The position numbers were made by a program, and so were the translations under genes. From Xenorhabdus hominickii (GTDB lineage: Bacteria; Pseudomonadota; Gammaproteobacteria; Enterobacterales; Enterobacteriaceae): a stretch of DNA of 64,000 nt. Positions 60,538-64,000 of the stretch are shown one piece after another. The stretch spans positions 867,077 to 931,076 of the forward strand of contig NZ_NJAI01000001.1 of NCBI RefSeq assembly GCF_002632725.1. Direction: 5' to 3'. The notes under the pieces were generated by a model. The model was not told the origin of the DNA and ran no database searches. It saw only the letters and a program-made list of their open reading frames with translations. Position 1 is the stretch's first letter. Each line of letters starts with the position of its first letter.

Positions 60538-61718
60538 TTAACGACTGACGAGGTTAATAAAGATTTGAGCTCCCACCAATAGGCTGTCATCATCAACAAA
60601 ATAAGGATTAGAATGCAGGTAATTATCTATTCCTTTGGCTTTATTGCCACTGCCGAGGAAAACATTGCGCCGATACGATCTCTGGTCGCGTTGATCATAT
60701 AGCTGAAATCTTCGCTGCCGGTTATGGGGTGACTATTTGATTCGATATGTTCGATTGGAAGAAATTGGGCTGCGGCTTCCAGTATTCTTTGATGGGATTT
60801 CGGATGATTTTCCACAGCAGGATAGCTGTCATAGGTGATGGTGGTTTTGAATCCTCCCGCTTCACTGCGGGCAATAATTTCCTGAAAGCTGCTTTTCAGG
60901 ATCTGGTCTGTTTCTTGATCCATAGCGCGGATTGTCCCGCATGCCTGAACGTGATCGGCTACAGCGTTAGGTATGGTTCCCCCTTTGATCATGCCGCAAC
61001 TGAATACCGCGGGGCTGAAAGGATCCGTTTTCTTGGCAACGATATAATCCATATAATCAATGATACGACAGGTTTCCCGAATGGCATCCAACCCCTTCTG
61101 GGGCGTTGAGCTGTGGGCGGAAACTCCGTATACATCCAGTATCCATGATGAGCCCCATGAAGATACCACTCCTGCATTGAAACTGATATATCCGGTTTCC
61201 AATGCGCCGCAATTATGCAGGGCGTAGATTTCACTAACACCTTCCACACAACCCAGCTCTACCATTTTATCCTCCCCAGGAACGCGCATGTCTTCTTCCG
61301 CCATTTGGAAGATGAAACGGACATTGGCATGCATTTCATCCCGATGTTTTGACAAATAATTGGCGGCTGTCAGGGCGATGGCCATATGGGTATCATGACC
61401 ACAGTTATGGGCACACCCTTCATGAATTGAGCTATATTCATTGTTGGTCATATCGGGCATGGCGAGGGCATCCATATCAGCACGGAATGCAATCAAGGGC
61501 TTCGCTGGATCAACGATTAAGTCCGCAATAAAACCGGTATAGCCTTCATAGGTTTTGGTGGCATAACCAAATTGGGTCATTAAATCATGACAATACTGGG
61601 ACGTTTTAACTTCCTGACCGGATAATTCAGGGATTTTATGTAAATATTGGCGTGTTTTTTTGCTGAACTCATTCAGTTCAAACAGTTTTTCACTTACGTT
61701 ATATTGGTTCTTGTTCAT
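60538..61718 (-). pseudogene. M20-family amidohydrolase with a one-base frameshift near the C-terminus
   Basis: Residues 1-352 are a good M20D aminoacylase/amidohydrolase: LHKIPELSGQE, FRADMDALAM, HNCGHDTHMA (metal ligands), FIFQMAEED, AHSSTPQKGLDA and GSEDFSYM. At the T tract 60659-60662 one T appears to be missing; the current frame then stops at 60627, while the shifted frame gives LGSGNKAKGIDNYLHSNPYF and ends at 60538, the expected family ending and a total of 393 residues. As sequenced the last ~40 residues, including the conserved HSNPYF region, are lost. It may be a true mutation, a slippage variant or a sequencing error. SD AGGGGGAT precedes the start. Confidence 0.85.
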
Positions 61719-61767
61719 TAAATCCCCCTTTATATGAACAACGAGAGACGTTCTTAAGAATTTATTA

Positions 61768-62310
61768 TCATTTCTCTATCTTGATATCCATTAATGTTTC
61801 AATCGCGCCACTGCGTAAAAAGTGCTGTTTATTAGGAGTCACTTGGATAGATTGGCTGACCGGCAGGATAGGAATGCCAGCACCTAAAAAAACGGGAACG
61901 GTGGTAATAAAGAGCTGTTGTAGTTCTCCTGCATCTGCAAAACTGGCGGCGGTTTTACCTCCTCCAACAACCCAAACATCTTTGTTTTTGGCTGCGGCTC
62001 TTGCTTGAGTGGCAATATCTTTGGGGCTGTCTTGTGTGACAACAGCATTAATGTTGTCTGGAATGGTGAAGTTTTTTGAGGAAAGAACAAAAGAAGGGAT
62101 ATTTTGATATGGCCATTCACCGGAGGCATTTTTCATGATCCACTCGTAGGTACCCGCTCCCATAATGGTTGCCCCGATATTTTGATAAAACTCATCATAA
62201 GGCGTAGCGTCGTCACCGAGAGGACATTCGTATAACCAATCTAATTCGTGGTTTTTCGTAGCAATATAGCCATCCATTGTTGCGGCGACATAATAGATGA
62301 GCTTTGACAT
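61768..62310 (-). CDS. Dihydrofolate reductase-like RibD C-terminal family protein
   Basis: 180 residues. Begins KLIYYVAATMDGYIA, has IMGAGTYEWI, VWVVGGGKTAA (NADPH site, about 113-123) and VPVFLGAGIPILP, the pattern of the RibD_C/YyaP reductases. The true substrate is unknown; these proteins are usually not folate enzymes. GAGGAAA precedes the ATG. The gene ends 49 bp before the M20 gene on the same strand, so they may be co-transcribed. Confidence 0.85.
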   Translation of the reverse strand: MSKLIYYVAATMDGYIATKNHELDWLYECPLGDDATPYDEFYQNIGATIMGAGTYEWIMKNASGEWPYQNIPSFVLSSKNFTIPDNINAVVTQDSPKDIATQARAAAKNKDVWVVGGGKTAASFADAGELQQLFITTVPVFLGAGIPILPVSQSIQVTPNKQHFLRSGAIETLMDIKIEK

Positions 62311-62604
62311 GTTTTTTCCTCATTAAAATTATAGGGGATAGAACTCTGGCAATCGGGAAAGAAATTGATTAGCTATTTTGAGAGTTCTTTTTGGCGTATG
62401 TGTTTAAAATCGATATTGAACACATAAAAATCACTTGCTAACCTGACTTAATTGTAACTTTTATTACATAATATACATATAATAAATTCAACTAAGATAT
62501 GTATTTTACTGGACAATAGTTTGGTTTATTCATAATATTAATTTTTATTATAGAATGTGTTTTATCAAGAATGGATTTCAACAAAACTAAAAGGATAATT
62601 AATT
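62311..62604. other. AT-rich intergenic region
   Basis: 294 bp between divergent genes; very AT-rich. No ORF or RNA recognised; it must contain the promoters for both sides. Confidence 0.4.
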
Positions 62605-62829
62605 ATGTCTAAATTTATCATAAGACAGAATAACCGGACATTCCTGAATGAAACTGTATTTCATCTGACTAAAGGAAATATGCTGACATTAAAGATTGAT
62701 GGCTTAAATAGTAATGCTAGAAAACACCTTAAATTTCAATCTAATAAAACCCTGCGCCAAAATTTTACCAAGTTATTTTCATTGCAAGGACAAGGCTTTT
62801 ATAAATTATCAGATGGATACTTTAAATAA
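62605..62829 (+). CDS. Small protein of unknown function
   Basis: 74 residues, basic, no signal peptide, starting MSKFIIRQNNRTFLNET with AAAGGA 9 bases upstream. No family recognised. The next gene starts 12 bp later, so the two form an operon. Very AT-rich compared with the backbone. It could be a truncated remnant of a larger protein. Confidence 0.5.
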   Translation: MSKFIIRQNNRTFLNETVFHLTKGNMLTLKIDGLNSNARKHLKFQSNKTLRQNFTKLFSLQGQGFYKLSDGYFK

Positions 62830-62841
62830 GAGGTTGTAAAT

Positions 62842-63372
62842 ATGAAATATTTAATCGGTTTTATTATAATATTATTCTCTATCACTGCTTTTACAAAGCA
62901 AGATAAACTTAACTTTAAAACTTAGAGGGAAACAGGTGGTTGGGGAATCTATAATAAAAAGCCAGATAATTATTTTAAACCATTAGGAATTAATAAATAT
63001 AAAAAAGGATATTTACCTTCATTTAGTTATCTTATTAGACAATTTGATTTGCAAAATGTAGATAATCAATCCTGTCTGATTGACTATAGATAGAATAAAA
63101 CAAAAGATAGTGAAGAACATAAAAATATTATTGTGTTTTGGAAAACAGCAAATTATATGATTAATTGGGATCTACCCGAAGGTGAGGATGAAAACAGTTA
63201 TAAATTCATTATATTCAGCAAACCATTCATTAACATGTCTACATCTGTTGTCCCTTATAAGGAAGCAGAAGGAGCACAGGCTTTATGGGCTAAAGAAGGT
63301 GTGATTCAACTTATTGATGATTGTGAATTGCATGGGCAGAAAATCACGATTAATCCCTGTGAGGTTCAATAA
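62842..63372 (+). pseudogene. Exported-protein gene with two in-frame amber codons
   Basis: One frame of 177 codons from ATG 62842 to TAA 63370 is interrupted only by TAG at 62923-62925 (codon 28) and TAG at 63091-63093 (codon 84). It begins MKYLIGFIIILFSITAFT, a signal-peptide-like stretch, and ends with IQLIDDCELHGQKITINPCE. No frameshift is needed. The simplest reading is a pseudogene with two point mutations; an N-terminally reduced product from 63133 is possible. Family not recognised; resembles small exported immunity-type proteins only in its size and topology. Confidence 0.7.
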
Positions 63373-63451
63373 GCCAAACTGTCCGCAGCCTGCAAACAGT
63401 TTGGTAAAGACAATGATTTGAAATCTACTGTGTATATTGGATATGGGTGGC

Positions 63452-64000
63452 TTATTTCGCTCTGTTCTGAGCTTTCCACCACAGATACAGCGCTTCAATA
63501 TCTGATGATGTCATCAGTTTCATGGCTGCCTTGAGTTGTTCCAGCGGCCAGTTCCACCACTGCATTTCCAGCAATAACGCGATATGCTCATCGGAAAACC
63601 GTTTTCGGAGCATTTTGGCTGGATTACCGCCAATAATGGCGTAAGGTTCTACATCCTTGGTGACAAGGGCACGAGTGCCAATTACAGCCCCATCGCCAAT
63701 TTTCACGCCGGGCATGATAATCGCTTCGGCACCAATCCAGACGTCATTACCGACAACAGTATCGCCCATCGGCAGATAACCATTCTCTGCATCAGTAAAG
63801 GCGGGTTCTTCCGACATATAGAAGAATGGAAATGACGAAATCCAATCCAACCGATGGCCTTGATTACCCGCCATCATAAAGACGACACCTGTCCCAATGG
63901 AGCAGAAGCTGCCGACGATGAGCTTGTCCACATTGGTTAAATCAGGAGATAAATAACGGGCGCATTCATCAAAAGAATGACCGTGATAGTAACCAGAATA
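63452..64000 (-). CDS. CatB-type hexapeptide acetyltransferase (5' end beyond window)
   Basis: The visible 182 residues match type B chloramphenicol/streptogramin acetyltransferases (xenobiotic acetyltransferases): [45 protein letters not shown], hexapeptide repeats around [32 protein letters not shown], and [14 protein letters not shown]. The frame is open through base 64000, and the conserved residues before GTG 63931 show that it is not the start; about 30 residues are outside. It acetylates hydroxyl groups of drugs or other small molecules; resistance is inferred from the family, not shown. Confidence 0.88.
   Translation of the reverse strand, partial: YSGYYHGHSFDECARYLSPDLTNVDKLIVGSFCSIGTGVVFMMAGNQGHRLDWISSFPFFYMSEEPAFTDAENGYLPMGDTVVGNDVWIGAEAIIMPGVKIGDGAVIGTRALVTKDVEPYAIIGGNPAKMLRKRFSDEHIALLLEMQWWNWPLEQLKAAMKLMTSSDIEALYLWWKAQNRAK

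Noticed and set aside
60342..60548. 68-residue plus-strand ORF
   Set aside because: It is the opposite strand of the dinJ/yafQ remnants and the M20 gene end; the minus-strand reading gives recognisable protein families.
1..64000. CRISPR arrays, intact insertion sequences, tRNA genes
   Set aside because: I looked for regularly spaced repeats, transposase motifs and tRNA cloverleaf/CCA ends and found none that could be supported.

Overview
The window looks like chromosomal DNA of an insect-pathogenic member of the Morganellaceae, most likely Xenorhabdus or a close relative. The backbone is ordinary enterobacterial core in Escherichia-like order (acs-yjcH-actP; sodA-yiiM; hof-aroK-aroB-damX-dam-rpe-gph-trpS; mrcA ... 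nudE-igaA-hslR-hslO-pckA; yhiN-pitA-uspB-uspA ... rsmJ-prlC; treB-treC). It is interrupted by accessory genes typical of that group: a 2397-residue Tc toxin A subunit, a toxin-like glycosyltransferase, a secreted-type phospholipase C, and many decayed small genes. A degenerate intergenic repeat of about 90-145 bp occurs three times. The genus is inferred from gene content, not from a marker comparison.

Layout. 1-140: 3' end of a 5S rRNA and its terminator. 177-4335: acetate uptake and activation operon on the minus strand. 4336-6269: Fur-box-preceded sodA, a repeat copy, and the MOSC gene yiiM. 6501-7709: an AT-rich gene for a DXD glycosyltransferase resembling bacterial toxin domains. 7805-17568: minus-strand block trpS to hofM (tryptophanyl-tRNA synthetase, Dam methylation, shikimate pathway, PilMNOQ-like DNA-uptake genes, with no separate hofP). 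17732-20260: mrcA (PBP1A). 20381-27574: a lone TcA gene sitting between mrcA and nudE, which are neighbours in E. coli. 28045-34319: nudE, igaA, hslR, hslO, pckA.

34499-40482 is the most unusual part. A tight four-gene minus-strand operon encodes a LuxE-like acyl-activating enzyme, a LuxC-type acyl reductase fused to a PaaK-like adenylating domain, a second PaaK-like enzyme, and a GNAT acetyltransferase with a CH-repeat linker. There are no luciferase genes. The set would be expected to activate a carboxylic acid, reduce it to an aldehyde and perhaps acylate a product, so it is a candidate undescribed small-molecule pathway. Directly downstream on the same strand is a RyhB-type iron-regulated small RNA with a Fur box and its own terminator. 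A perfect 13-bp inverted repeat lies in the putative operon promoter.

41109-43533: a divergent MFS exporter and LysR regulator pair. 43930-53110: yhiN, pitA, uspB, uspA, gdhA, a frameshifted HigA-like antitoxin, rsmJ, prlC. 53457-64000 is accessory and decaying: a broken GNAT gene, two small exported proteins (LprI-type and DUF930-like), a PI-PLC-like phospholipase, treC-treB, dinJ-yafQ remnants, an M20 amidohydrolase with a one-base frameshift, a DHFR-like reductase, a gene with two in-frame amber codons, and the 3' part of a CatB-type acetyltransferase that runs off the window end.
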